A stretch of DNA of 64,000 bases from Salidesulfovibrio onnuriiensis (GTDB lineage Bacteria > Desulfobacterota > Desulfovibrionia > Desulfovibrionales > Desulfovibrionaceae), in NCBI RefSeq assembly GCF_008001235.1, contig NZ_CP040751.1, forward strand, positions 2,525,001-2,589,000, in the 5' to 3' direction. Below, piece by piece: positions 45,877 to 55,049 of this stretch. Each line of letters opens with the position of its first letter. Within the stretch, counting starts at the first letter, position 1. The position numbers and the translations under genes are program-made. The notes under the pieces were generated by a model. That model was not told the origin of the DNA. It made no database searches and saw only the letters and a program-made list of their open reading frames with translations.

Positions 45877-46602
45877 CTACACCAACGTCTTCACGACCAT
45901 GGCCAGCCCCAGGAAAAAGACCAGGAGCGAAGCCAGCTTTCTGTAGATCGTGTCGTTGATCCTCTTGTAACAGAATACTCCCGCGCCGATTCCGAGCAAT
46001 GTTGCCGGAACGGCAATGGTAAAGGCCTTCAGCACATCCATGGTGATCAGGCCGCTGACCGCATGCGATGCGGAGTTGAAGACCGAGGCAAACAGAAAAT
46101 ACGTGACCATGGTGGATTTGATCTTGTCCCGGTTCCAGGGCTGCAGCGTCAGGTACATGATGATCGGCGGTCCGTTGGCCCCGATGCTGCCGCCGAGTAT
46201 CCCGCCGATAAAGCCCGCCATACCGCCCCAGGCCAGATGCAGTTCCTTTGTCGGACGTGGGGTGAAACGCATGTAGGCGGTGAAAAGCAGGATCAGAATG
46301 CCGAGCCCCAATGTCAAAACGGCTTCCGAAAAGGTCTTGAGCGCATAGACCCCCAAAGGCAGGCCGAAAACGGAGGCGCCCAGCATGATCAGAAAGCGCT
46401 TGCCATCCAGGTTCTTGCGCAGCTGGAAACTCAGTATGCCGTTTATGATCAATGCTGTCAGACAGATAAGGGGTATCAGCAGCTTGATGTCAAAGACGAA
46501 TGAGAGGAGGGGCAGGGAAACGAGAACGACTCCGAAGCCGGTGACGCCTTGCACAAAACTGCCGAACATTATGGCGAAAAAAAGATAGATGTATTCTGTC
46601 AT
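45877..46602 (-). CDS. TauE/SafE-family membrane permease (anion/sulfite exporter-like)
   Basis: This 241-residue protein has about seven hydrophobic helices and family features: FGSFVQGVTGFGVVLVSLPLL near the N-terminus and GFIGGILGGSIGANGPPIIMYLTL in the middle, the two inverted half-motifs of TauE/SafE. Members export sulfite, sulfoacetate or other organic anions. It converges on the HlyD gene with only 7 bp between stops and no clear terminator. Substrate is not determinable, though sulfur anions are plausible in this type of organism. Confidence 0.88.
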   Translation of the reverse strand: MTEYIYLFFAIMFGSFVQGVTGFGVVLVSLPLLSFVFDIKLLIPLICLTALIINGILSFQLRKNLDGKRFLIMLGASVFGLPLGVYALKTFSEAVLTLGLGILILLFTAYMRFTPRPTKELHLAWGGMAGFIGGILGGSIGANGPPIIMYLTLQPWNRDKIKSTMVTYFLFASVFNSASHAVSGLITMDVLKAFTIAVPATLLGIGAGVFCYKRINDTIYRKLASLLVFFLGLAMVVKTLV

Positions 46603-46732
46603 GCGGCAACGAACCTAGAAAAAACTGCGCGCCAAGGCAATGCCCAGGAGAAAAAATAAAGCCAGCCCCTTGCCTATATTTAACAAAATCGCGTATGGTA
46701 GAAGAAGCTAATATTTAGGTATGGACCAATGA

Positions 46733-46939
<207 letters not shown>

Positions 46940-46961
46940 AATAAACGGCATATTCATGCGG

Positions 46962-46985
46962 AGCCGCCTTCGGGCGGCTTTTTTT
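46962..46985 (+). terminator. Terminator after ferredoxin
   Basis: 7-bp arms, TTCG loop, seven T. Confidence 0.92.
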
Positions 46986-47053
46986 ATAATTTATGCATGA
47001 AGAATGGAGGGTATTCTATCTGAAAACACACACAACAAAACAACGCGTGATCA

Positions 47054-49339
47054 ATGCTGCAACAAAGCAAAAAAGGAACTGCACGAAGTCTGCCCTGGCT
47101 GTGGGTGGCGTTACCTTCCATGGCGACGTTGCTTATTGTTATCCACGCTTTTTATTTCATTCAACTGCCTTCAATCAAATCTGGGCTTCATGATCAGAAG
47201 CGCGCCGAGGTCAGGGAGCTTGTGAACAGCGCATGGGGCGCTGTCGATATGCAGTATGTGCTGGAACAGTCCGGGGAGTTGAGCCGGGAGCAGGCGCAGG
47301 AGGCGGCCTTGCGGTTTCTTTGCTCCATGCGACTGGGGCCGGAACGGGGAAACCGGTTTTGCATCTGCGGAAAGGACGGAAGGCTGCTTTCCCCCTCCGG
47401 CGGAGAGTCAAAATGCTTCGCAAAGGAAGAGGGGTGGACGGAAATCGTCTCAGCATTGGCGGAAAAGGCCCGAAACCATGGTGAAGGATATGTCGAGATT
47501 GCGGAGCAGTCCGGACAAAACGTCCCGAAACTGATTTATGTGCGGGCATTCGCCCCCTGGGACTGGGTGATCGGTTTCTGTGTCTACACGGACGAAACAA
47601 AGCCCGTGATCGATCATCTCATCGATCTCCTAAACCTTTCCATGCTGCTGGCTTTCGGCCTTATTCTGGTCACGTCCATTCTCGTCTTTCGTGTCGGACG
47701 GGGAGAGGGCGCTTCGGCCGGCCCCAGCCAGAAAAGGCTTCACTCCATTTTTGATCAGACCAACCAGTTCATAGGGCTGCTGACGCTGGATGGGCACACC
47801 ATGACGGTGAACCGTCCGTTCTTGAATTTCATCGGCATGCTGGAAAGTGAAATCGTGGGGCAGCAATTCTGGGACACCCCGTGGTGGAGACATTCCGAGG
47901 AGAGCCAGGAACGCCTGAAGCGAGCCATTGCCGAAGCCCGCGAAGGGGAAACGGTCCGCTTCGGACTCTCCGCCACCAATGTTCAGGGCGATCCGCGCAG
48001 CATTGATTTTTTGATCAAGCCGATCATGAATGACGAAGGCGGCATTGCCTACCTGATGGCGGAAGGCCACGACATAACCCCGCGCGTCAAGGCGGAGGAG
48101 GCCCTTCGCTACAGCGAGGAGAGCTACCGGGAACTGGTGGAATATGCGCAAAGCATCATCGTGCGCTGGACAACGGAGGGAACCATCGTCTTTGCCAATG
48201 AATTCGCCTTGAATCTTTTTGGTTATGACGAGGCGGAGATCGTGGGCAGCAATATCCTCGGCACGCTCATGCCTCGCAACCAGGAAAGCGAAGAACGATG
48301 GTTTTCGTTTGTGGAAGAAATCGGCAGCAGCAGAAAAGAGGCCTTTTCGCTTGAGAAGGGCTGCAACCGGAAGGACGGAAGCGAAATATGGATCTCGTGG
48401 ACCAACAAGCCGATTTTCGACTACAAGGATCGCTTTGCCGAGGTCCTTTCCGTGGGGATCAACATTACGGACCGGAAAAAGGCCCAGGACGAACTGGAAT
48501 GGTTAAACGAGGAACTGGAGCTACGGGTCAATGCCCGGACACTGGCCCTTGAAAAATCTCTCGAATCCCTGAAACAGGCCCAGGAACAACTTGTCGAATC
48601 CGCCAAGATGGCTTCCTTGGGCGGGCTGGTGGCGGGTGTTGCCCATGAAATCAACACGCCGCTGGGAATCGGCGTGACCACCATCAGCTACCTGGACGAC
48701 AAGGCCGCCGAATTGGCCGAACGGTATGATTCGGGCAAGGTCAAACGTTCGGATTTCGAAAAATTCATCAAACTCTGCCGGGAATCCACCTCCGCCATCT
48801 CCATGAATTTGGAGCGCGCCAGTGAATTGATCCAAAGTTTCAAGCAGGTGGCCGTGGACCAGACCTCGGAGCAACGGAGAAAATTCAAACTTAAGAATTA
48901 CATTCAGGAAGTCCTGCGCAGTTTGCATTCGAAATACAAGGACACTTCCCACACCATCGAGGTGACCGGTACGGAGATCTCGTTGCTCAGCTACCCGGGG
49001 GCCATCATGCAGGTGTTGACCAACCTGTTGATGAATGCCCTCACTCATGCATTCGAGGATAGGGAAAACGGTCATGTGACCATTGACGTGGCCCCGCTGG
49101 AAAAAGGGGTCCGGTTCACCTTCATCGATGATGGACAAGGCATGAACGAAATGATCAAGAGCCGGATCTTCGATCCGTTCTTCACCACGAAACGTGCCAG
49201 CGGCGGCACGGGCCTGGGACTGCATATCGTCTACAATCTCGTTACCCAGAAACTGGGCGGAACCATAAGCTGCGAAAGCGAGGCCGGGAAAGGCACCTCA
49301 TTTATCATAGAGTTGCCTCGCGAGGCCCCAGTGATATGA
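47054..49339 (+). CDS. Membrane histidine kinase: Cache-like sensor, two PAS, HisKA, HATPase
   Basis: This 761-residue sensor kinase has TM1 (about 15-38), an extracytoplasmic region (39-190) resembling a single Cache domain (FCICGKDGRLLSP..., VRAFAPWDWVIGFCVYTDE), and TM2 (193-213). Two PAS domains follow (about 230-345 and 355-475), then a coiled coil, HisKA with His531 in GVAHEINTPLG, and HATPase with GQGMNE and GGTGLGL. An in-frame stop at 47021 limits the start to ATG 47054, whose ribosome site is weak. Its C-terminal 240 residues are closely paralogous to the next gene. No response regulator is adjacent. Confidence 0.88.
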   Translation: MLQQSKKGTARSLPWLWVALPSMATLLIVIHAFYFIQLPSIKSGLHDQKRAEVRELVNSAWGAVDMQYVLEQSGELSREQAQEAALRFLCSMRLGPERGNRFCICGKDGRLLSPSGGESKCFAKEEGWTEIVSALAEKARNHGEGYVEIAEQSGQNVPKLIYVRAFAPWDWVIGFCVYTDETKPVIDHLIDLLNLSMLLAFGLILVTSILVFRVGRGEGASAGPSQKRLHSIFDQTNQFIGLLTLDGHTMTVNRPFLNFIGMLESEIVGQQFWDTPWWRHSEESQERLKRAIAEAREGETVRFGLSATNVQGDPRSIDFLIKPIMNDEGGIAYLMAEGHDITPRVKAEEALRYSEESYRELVEYAQSIIVRWTTEGTIVFANEFALNLFGYDEAEIVGSNILGTLMPRNQESEERWFSFVEEIGSSRKEAFSLEKGCNRKDGSEIWISWTNKPIFDYKDRFAEVLSVGINITDRKKAQDELEWLNEELELRVNARTLALEKSLESLKQAQEQLVESAKMASLGGLVAGVAHEINTPLGIGVTTISYLDDKAAELAERYDSGKVKRSDFEKFIKLCRESTSAISMNLERASELIQSFKQVAVDQTSEQRRKFKLKNYIQEVLRSLHSKYKDTSHTIEVTGTEISLLSYPGAIMQVLTNLLMNALTHAFEDRENGHVTIDVAPLEKGVRFTFIDDGQGMNEMIKSRIFDPFFTTKRASGGTGLGLHIVYNLVTQKLGGTISCESEAGKGTSFIIELPREAPVI

Positions 49340-49382
49340 TTACATAAACACAGCCTCCTGTTGCGAAAAAGGAACTCGCGCC

Positions 49383-50993
49383 ATGAAACAAGAGACGGGA
49401 AAAAGAGACGGGGACTCCCGAGTTGATGCTAACACTCGGGGGCTTCTTGCCGCCTGTACCGATCCCTCGCTGATCATGGACATCGAGGCCTATGTCCTTG
49501 TCGCCAACCAGGCCGCCGCGAGAATGTTCGGAAAGGAAACCCCGGAGGAACTGGAAAAGGAATCCCTGTATGACCTGCTTCCTGGAAATCATGCGTCCGT
49601 CCTGGAGGAACGCATTGAACAGGTCATCACCCACGGGGAGACGGAAAGCTTTGAAGAGGAAATCAACGACATTTCCTTCATCAACACCTTTTCTCCGATT
49701 TTCGATGCGGAGGGGAATGTCTGCAGGATCGCACTCAATTCACAGGATGTGACCGCCCTGAGAAAAAGCGGCGAGGAACTGCGCCGGGAGCAGCAACGCC
49801 AGATATTTTTCATGGAAACGCTTCCGGGCTTGGTCTTTCATATTTATCCGGACGACACCATTCGCTACGCCAACCATTACTTCCGGAAACTGTTCGGCAG
49901 TCCTCGCGGGAAAACCTGTCACGAAATGCTGCATTCCGCAGATTCTGACTTTTCCGCATGCCCGCCCGAAGGGGCCCTGAGCGAGGACAAGTTCGTTGAA
50001 CGGGAGTGGACGGATTCCAAGGGCCGGACCTTCCACATCCAGTACAGCCCCATGACAGACAGCGCCGGGGAACGCATTGTTCTCGCCCTCGGTCTCGACA
50101 TCACCGAAAGAAAACACGCGGAGGACAGGCTTCGGCAGGCCCACGATGAGCTGCAGCAGCTCAACGAGGAACTGGAAATGCGTGTCGCCGCACGAACCCT
50201 GGCCCTGGAGGAATCGCTGAAATCGCTCAAAGAAGCGCAGAAGCAGCTGGTGGAATCCGAGAAGATGGCCTCCCTGGGTGGGCTGGTGGCGGGGGTGGCC
50301 CATGAAATCAACACGCCGCTGGGAGTGGGCGTCACCACCATCAGTTACCTGGAACAGGAGGCCCGGGAACTGGAAGATCTGTACACTTCGGGGAAGGTAA
50401 AGCGTTCGGACCTGGAGAAGTTCATCAAGATCTGCCGGGAATCCACTTCCGCCATTCTGATGAATCTTCAACGCGCCAGCGAGTTGATCCAGAGCTTCAA
50501 GCAGGTTGCCGTGGATCAGACCTCGGAGCAGAAAAGGGAATTCGAACTCAAGAACTATATCCAGGAAGTTCTGCTCAGCCTGCATTCGAAATACAAGAAC
50601 ACCGGCCACAAGATCGAAGTCATGGGGCCGGAGGTCACGCTGGAAAGCTATCCGGGGGCCATCATGCAGGTGCTGACCAACCTGCTCATGAACACGCTCA
50701 AGCATGCCTTTGAAGACATGGACGACGGCAAGATCGTCATCGAAGTGATTCCCCGGGAAGAGGGGGTTCGTTTCTCCTTTACGGACAATGGGGTGGGCAT
50801 GAACGAAATGCTCAAGAGCCGGATCTTCGATCCCTTCTTCACCACCAAGCGCGGCCGCGGCGGCACCGGGCTGGGCCTCCACATCGTCTATAATCTGATC
50901 ACCCAGAAGCTGGGCGGCACCATTTCCTGCGAAAGCGAGCCGGGAAAGGGGACCACCTTTACGATAGACCTACCCCGATCCGTGGATTCATAA
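49383..50993 (+). CDS. Soluble histidine kinase: two PAS, HisKA, HATPase (paralogue of the preceding kinase)
   Basis: This 536-residue protein has no membrane segments. PAS 1 covers about residues 18-128 and PAS 2 about 138-245; PAS 2 carries a Cys/His-rich loop (CHEMLHSADSDFSACPP). The coiled coil, HisKA (His307 in GVAHEINTPLG) and HATPase domains match the previous kinase at about four of five residues by eye. It starts 43 bp after that gene, so a tandem duplication with exchange of the input module is likely. The cognate regulator is not nearby. Confidence 0.88.
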   Translation: MKQETGKRDGDSRVDANTRGLLAACTDPSLIMDIEAYVLVANQAAARMFGKETPEELEKESLYDLLPGNHASVLEERIEQVITHGETESFEEEINDISFINTFSPIFDAEGNVCRIALNSQDVTALRKSGEELRREQQRQIFFMETLPGLVFHIYPDDTIRYANHYFRKLFGSPRGKTCHEMLHSADSDFSACPPEGALSEDKFVEREWTDSKGRTFHIQYSPMTDSAGERIVLALGLDITERKHAEDRLRQAHDELQQLNEELEMRVAARTLALEESLKSLKEAQKQLVESEKMASLGGLVAGVAHEINTPLGVGVTTISYLEQEARELEDLYTSGKVKRSDLEKFIKICRESTSAILMNLQRASELIQSFKQVAVDQTSEQKREFELKNYIQEVLLSLHSKYKNTGHKIEVMGPEVTLESYPGAIMQVLTNLLMNTLKHAFEDMDDGKIVIEVIPREEGVRFSFTDNGVGMNEMLKSRIFDPFFTTKRGRGGTGLGLHIVYNLITQKLGGTISCESEPGKGTTFTIDLPRSVDS

Positions 50994-51060
50994 GTCTTCG
51001 AAAAATCCCGCCTATTCCAGATATATCAATATTAAGCGAAAATAATGATGAACCTCATGA

Positions 51061-51087
51061 AAAATTGTGAACCAGTTGCGCAATTTT
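51061..51087. promoter_or_regulatory. Dyad upstream of the peptide importer operon
   Basis: AAAATTGTG (51061-51069) and CGCAATTTT (51079-51087) pair at 8 of 9 positions around a 9-bp centre, 126 bp before the first gene of the importer. This is an operator-like dyad with a loose likeness to CRP/FNR-class sites. Confidence 0.35.
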
Positions 51088-51212
51088 GTTATCTGTGAGA
51101 AGTAGCTTTGAGATATCTATCGCCCTATGATACTTGTGGCTCTTGTCGCTGACTGCTCCTGTGGGAAGGGCGGGCGGCAATCGTACTGAACCCATACTTA
51201 GGAGAGCGCAAT

Positions 51213-53009
51213 ATGCGAAAACTAGTGATGCTGTTGCTCGCTTTCTCCCTGCTCCTGGGAGCATGCGGAGAAAAGCCCGAAATGGAAAAAAAGGCTGAAG
51301 AGCCTGCCGCAGAGGCCAAGACCGAGGCACAAGCCGAAGACACGGTCAAAGACAAATTCGTCCTTGAGTCTTACGGCACCCTGAGAACCCTTGACCCGGC
51401 ATGCGGATACGACAGCGTTTCGCACATGCGCTCCATGAACATCTACGAGCCCCTCATCTTCTTTGACGGCTCCTCCACAGATAAATACGTGCCCGTCCTG
51501 GCCACCGAAGTTCCCAGCGTCGAGAACGGCGGCATCAAGGATGGCGGCAAGACCTACATTTTCAAGATCCGCAAGGGCGTCAAATTCCACAAGGGTGGCG
51601 AACTGACTCCCGAGGATGTCGCTTACTCCATCAAGCGCCACATGATCGTGGACCAGGAAGGCGGCCCCATGTGGATGATGCTTTCCGCACTGACCGGCGT
51701 GAACTCCACCCGTGAAGACGGCAAGATCCGCGAAGGCATCTTCGAACAGATCGACAAGGCCGTGGAAGTGAGCGGCGATGAAGTTATCCTGCACCTGCCC
51801 AAGCCCTTCCCGCCGCTGCTGGCCGTGATGGCCTACTCCTACGGCGGCCTGATCATGGACAAGGAATGGTGCGTCGAGAACGGCTGCTGGGACGGCAAGA
51901 TCGAAAATGCCGCCAAGTACAACAATCCGGCATTCGGTTCCGAACCCCTTCACCATATCGAAAATGGCACGGCTCCGTACTCCATGCTCAAGTGGGAACC
52001 CTCCGTTGAATTCGTGTTCGAACGTTTCGACGACTACTGGGGCCCCCAGCCGGCCATCAAGACCGCCATCGTGCGTTACAACCAGGAATGGAGTTCCCGC
52101 AAGCTGGCCCTGCAAAATGGCGACGCCGACCGCGTCACCATCGACCCGCAGTACCTGCCCGAGGTCGAGAGCATGCCCGGCGTCAAGGTGACCCCGGTGC
52201 CGCAGCTGTCGGTTTCCGCAGCCATTTTCTGCCAGACCGTGAATCCCGAAGCTAACCCGAACATCGGCAGCGGCAAGCTCGACGGCGAAGGCATTCCCGT
52301 GGACTTCTTCGCCGACATCCACGTGCGCAGGGCGTTCCTGTACGCCTTTGACCGCAAGGCTTACGCCAAGGACGTCTGGAACGACCAGGTCGTCATGCCC
52401 ACCAGCCCCAACGCAAAGGGCATGCCTTTCTACAAGAAGGTGCCCGTGTATGAATTCGACCTGGAAAAGGCGGCCGAGGAAATGAAGCAGGCCTTTGGCG
52501 GCCAGCTTTGGGAAAAGGGCTTCAAGATGGTCATCACCCACAACACCGGTAACGACCAGCGCGAAGCCGCCGCACACATGCTGGCGGAAAATGTCATGAG
52601 CCTGAATCCCAAGTTCCAGATCGAAGTCCGCAACATGGACTGGAAGGACTATGTCGTGGCCTACCGCAAGTACCAGTTCCCCATCTTCCTCATCGGTTGG
52701 GGCGCCGACTACCCGGATCCGGACAACTTCCTGTTCACCTTCATGAGCTCGGAAGGTACGTACGGCAAGTTCTCCGGCTACAAGAACGAAGAAGTGGACC
52801 GCCTGTGCCAAGAAGCCCGCTTTGAAATCGATCCCGCCAAGCGCGGCCCCATGTACGAGCGTCTGCAGGACATGTGGTATGAAGAAGCCGTGGGCTGCAT
52901 GATCTACCAGAAGATCGACCACTTCTCCTACCGTGACAACGTCAAGGGCTTTGTTCCCCATCCCATGCTCGACCATGAATGGGAAAACATAAAGCTTTTG
53001 TCCAAGTAG
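51213..53009 (+). CDS. Peptide-binding lipoprotein (solute-binding family 5, DppA/OppA type)
   Basis: This 598-residue lipid-anchored periplasmic protein has the lipobox LGAC (Cys18) and an Ala/Glu-rich linker. Family 5 features are YGTLRTLDPACGYDSVSHMRSMNIYEPL, FKIRKGVKFHKGGELTPEDVAYSIKR, and in the C-terminal lobe YRKYQFPIFLIGWGADYPDPDNFL. It is the binding component for the four transporter genes downstream. A hairpin after its stop (53033-53063) probably favours its expression over the permeases. It may bind peptides, but related proteins bind other ligands. Confidence 0.92.
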   Translation: MRKLVMLLLAFSLLLGACGEKPEMEKKAEEPAAEAKTEAQAEDTVKDKFVLESYGTLRTLDPACGYDSVSHMRSMNIYEPLIFFDGSSTDKYVPVLATEVPSVENGGIKDGGKTYIFKIRKGVKFHKGGELTPEDVAYSIKRHMIVDQEGGPMWMMLSALTGVNSTREDGKIREGIFEQIDKAVEVSGDEVILHLPKPFPPLLAVMAYSYGGLIMDKEWCVENGCWDGKIENAAKYNNPAFGSEPLHHIENGTAPYSMLKWEPSVEFVFERFDDYWGPQPAIKTAIVRYNQEWSSRKLALQNGDADRVTIDPQYLPEVESMPGVKVTPVPQLSVSAAIFCQTVNPEANPNIGSGKLDGEGIPVDFFADIHVRRAFLYAFDRKAYAKDVWNDQVVMPTSPNAKGMPFYKKVPVYEFDLEKAAEEMKQAFGGQLWEKGFKMVITHNTGNDQREAAAHMLAENVMSLNPKFQIEVRNMDWKDYVVAYRKYQFPIFLIGWGADYPDPDNFLFTFMSSEGTYGKFSGYKNEEVDRLCQEARFEIDPAKRGPMYERLQDMWYEEAVGCMIYQKIDHFSYRDNVKGFVPHPMLDHEWENIKLLSK

Positions 53010-53032
53010 CGGTATACTAACCTAAACATACA

Positions 53033-53063
53033 GACCCCGAGGCCGGTTTCCGGTTTCGGGGTC
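53033..53063 (+). terminator. Attenuator-like hairpin between binding protein and permease genes
   Basis: 14-bp arms (53033-53046 and 53050-53063, two G-T pairs) with a 3-nt loop are followed by TCATTAT rather than a strong T-run. A partial terminator or mRNA-end stabiliser is more likely than full termination. Confidence 0.6.
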
Positions 53064-53075
53064 TCATTATCCAAC

Positions 53076-54107
53076 ATGACTGCATATATCATACGCCGCC
53101 TGCTGTTTTTGGTCTTCGTCCTGTTCGGCGTGTCGGTGCTCATTTTTGGTCTGCTCATGACCTTCAGCCCGGAACGGCGCGCCGCCGTCTATGTCACAAC
53201 ACCACAACAAGCCAAGGATATTCCCCGGCTCGTGGAACAGTATGGCCTGAACGATCCTGTTCCGGTCCAGTACACGAGGTGGGTCAAGGAAGTCGCCTCG
53301 GGCAACCTGGGGTGGTCCCTGGTGGCCGCCAGGCCCGTTGCCAAGGCCTTCTGGAGCTATTTCCCAACCACCCTTGAACTCAACCTGTTCGCCTCGCCAC
53401 TGGTCATCATCGTCGGAATATGGCTGGGGACATTGGCGGGGGTTCACCGGGATACCTGGCTCGACCACGGAACCCGGATCGGGGCCATCGTTGGCTGGTC
53501 CCTGCCCACCTTCCTGTTCGCCCTGGTCCTGCTCATGATCTTCTACGGCTACTTCGGACTGTTCCCGCCGGGCATCATTTCCAGCGATACGTCCCTCTGG
53601 GTCATCAACAACCCGGACAAGTTCACCCGCTACACCGGAATGTACAGCATCGACGGCCTGCTCAACGGCCAGCTCTGGGTCACCTGGGACTCCCTCAATC
53701 ACCTGGTGCTGCCGGTGCTGACACAGGTCATCGTCGTTGTGGCCCTGCTCATGCGCGTGATGCGCTCCGGCATGCTGGAGGAACTTTCCCGCGACTACGT
53801 GATCACGGCCAAGGCCAAGGGCGCGGACGCGCACACCATCAACATCAAGCACGCGCGCAAGAACGCACTGATCCCGGTCATCACGGTGGCGGGGCAGTTG
53901 GTGGCGCTGTCCATGGAAGGGTCCATTGCCGTGGAGGTGGTCTTCAGCCGCCAGGGCATGGGCTGGTGGTTGGCGCATTCCGCCACGCAGCTGGACATGC
54001 CCGTGCTCATGAGCGTCTGTATGTTCATTGGCGTGGTCTTCGTGCTGTCGAACCTGATCATCGACATCATGTACGCCTACATCGATCCGAGAATTCAACT
54101 CCAGTAG
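53076..54107 (+). CDS. Peptide ABC permease, DppB type
   Basis: This 343-residue inner-membrane permease has the DppB N-terminal helix YIIRRLLFLVFVLFGVSVLIF, the YGLNDPVPVQYTRWV segment, and a coupling EAA loop near YVITAKAKGADAHTINIKHARKNALIPVITV. There is no clear ribosome site before ATG 53076; the preceding hairpin sits 12 nt upstream and may limit initiation. The second permease gene starts 15 bp after its stop. Confidence 0.92.
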   Translation: MTAYIIRRLLFLVFVLFGVSVLIFGLLMTFSPERRAAVYVTTPQQAKDIPRLVEQYGLNDPVPVQYTRWVKEVASGNLGWSLVAARPVAKAFWSYFPTTLELNLFASPLVIIVGIWLGTLAGVHRDTWLDHGTRIGAIVGWSLPTFLFALVLLMIFYGYFGLFPPGIISSDTSLWVINNPDKFTRYTGMYSIDGLLNGQLWVTWDSLNHLVLPVLTQVIVVVALLMRVMRSGMLEELSRDYVITAKAKGADAHTINIKHARKNALIPVITVAGQLVALSMEGSIAVEVVFSRQGMGWWLAHSATQLDMPVLMSVCMFIGVVFVLSNLIIDIMYAYIDPRIQLQ

Positions 54108-54122
54108 CCGGAGAACAGATAC

Positions 54123-55046
54123 ATGGAAGCAACCATACCAACAAAAAAAGAACATCCCAGATGGCGGGAACTCAAGTTCACGCTACACAGGATATTCCGC
54201 AATCCATCGGCAATACTCGGCTTCAGCCTGCTGATATTCTTTCTGGGCGTGGCCATAGCCGCCCCGCACCTGGCGCCACCCAAGTATGATCACGCGCCCT
54301 ACAAAATGCCTCACTCGGGGTATTCCCCCACGCCCAAACCGCCGAGCCAAACCAATCTGTTCGGCACCAGCTCCGGCCAGTACGACATCTATTACGGCGT
54401 TGTCTGGGGAACCCGGACCGCCTTCAAGATCGGCCTGTTCGTTGTGGGCTTTGCGGGCATCGTGGGTATCAGTCTCGGCGTTGTCGCCGGGTATTTCGGA
54501 GGCTGGTTCGACGAACTGCTCATGCGCTTCGTGGACATAGTCTGGTCCATACCGCTCCTTGTGCTGGCAATGACCATAGTGGTGGCCTTCGGCAGGGGGC
54601 TTGAAAACATCATGCTTGCCCTGGCTCTGGTCGAATGGCGCTGGTACGTACGCGTCATCCGGTCAGAGGTCATCAAGCTGCGCGGCCAGGAATTCGTGGA
54701 GGCGGCCAAGCTCATGGGCGTTTCCGACCTCAAGATCATCTTCCGGCACATCCTGCCCAATTCCATCTACCCGGTGCTGATCATGGCCTCCATGGACATG
54801 GGCTCCATGGTCATCTCGGCCTCCTTCATGAGCTTCGTGGGCCTGGGAGCGCCCAAGGGCTATGCGGACTGGGGCCAGATGGTGGCGCTGGCGCGCAACT
54901 ACATCGTGGGGCCGCCCGACGATCCCCTCAAGTTCTGGTACACCATCTTTTTCCCGGGTCTGTGCATCATCCTGTTCGTGCTGGCCTGGAACCTGATCGG
55001 TGACGCCCTGCGCGACGCCTTCGACCCCAAACTGAGGCGGAGGTAG
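54123..55046 (+). CDS. Peptide ABC permease, DppC type
   Basis: This 307-residue inner-membrane protein has an N-terminal cytoplasmic stretch and TM1 as in DppC (RNPSAILGFSLLIFFLGVAIAAP). The LFGTSSGQYDIYYGVVWGTRTAF segment stands in place of the usual GTDxxGRD motif. The EAA loop EAAKLMGVSDLKIIFRHILPNS contacts the ATPases. It is the partner of the preceding permease and is followed after 3 bp by the first ATPase gene. Confidence 0.92.
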   Translation: MEATIPTKKEHPRWRELKFTLHRIFRNPSAILGFSLLIFFLGVAIAAPHLAPPKYDHAPYKMPHSGYSPTPKPPSQTNLFGTSSGQYDIYYGVVWGTRTAFKIGLFVVGFAGIVGISLGVVAGYFGGWFDELLMRFVDIVWSIPLLVLAMTIVVAFGRGLENIMLALALVEWRWYVRVIRSEVIKLRGQEFVEAAKLMGVSDLKIIFRHILPNSIYPVLIMASMDMGSMVISASFMSFVGLGAPKGYADWGQMVALARNYIVGPPDDPLKFWYTIFFPGLCIILFVLAWNLIGDALRDAFDPKLRRR

Positions 55047-55049
55047 ATC

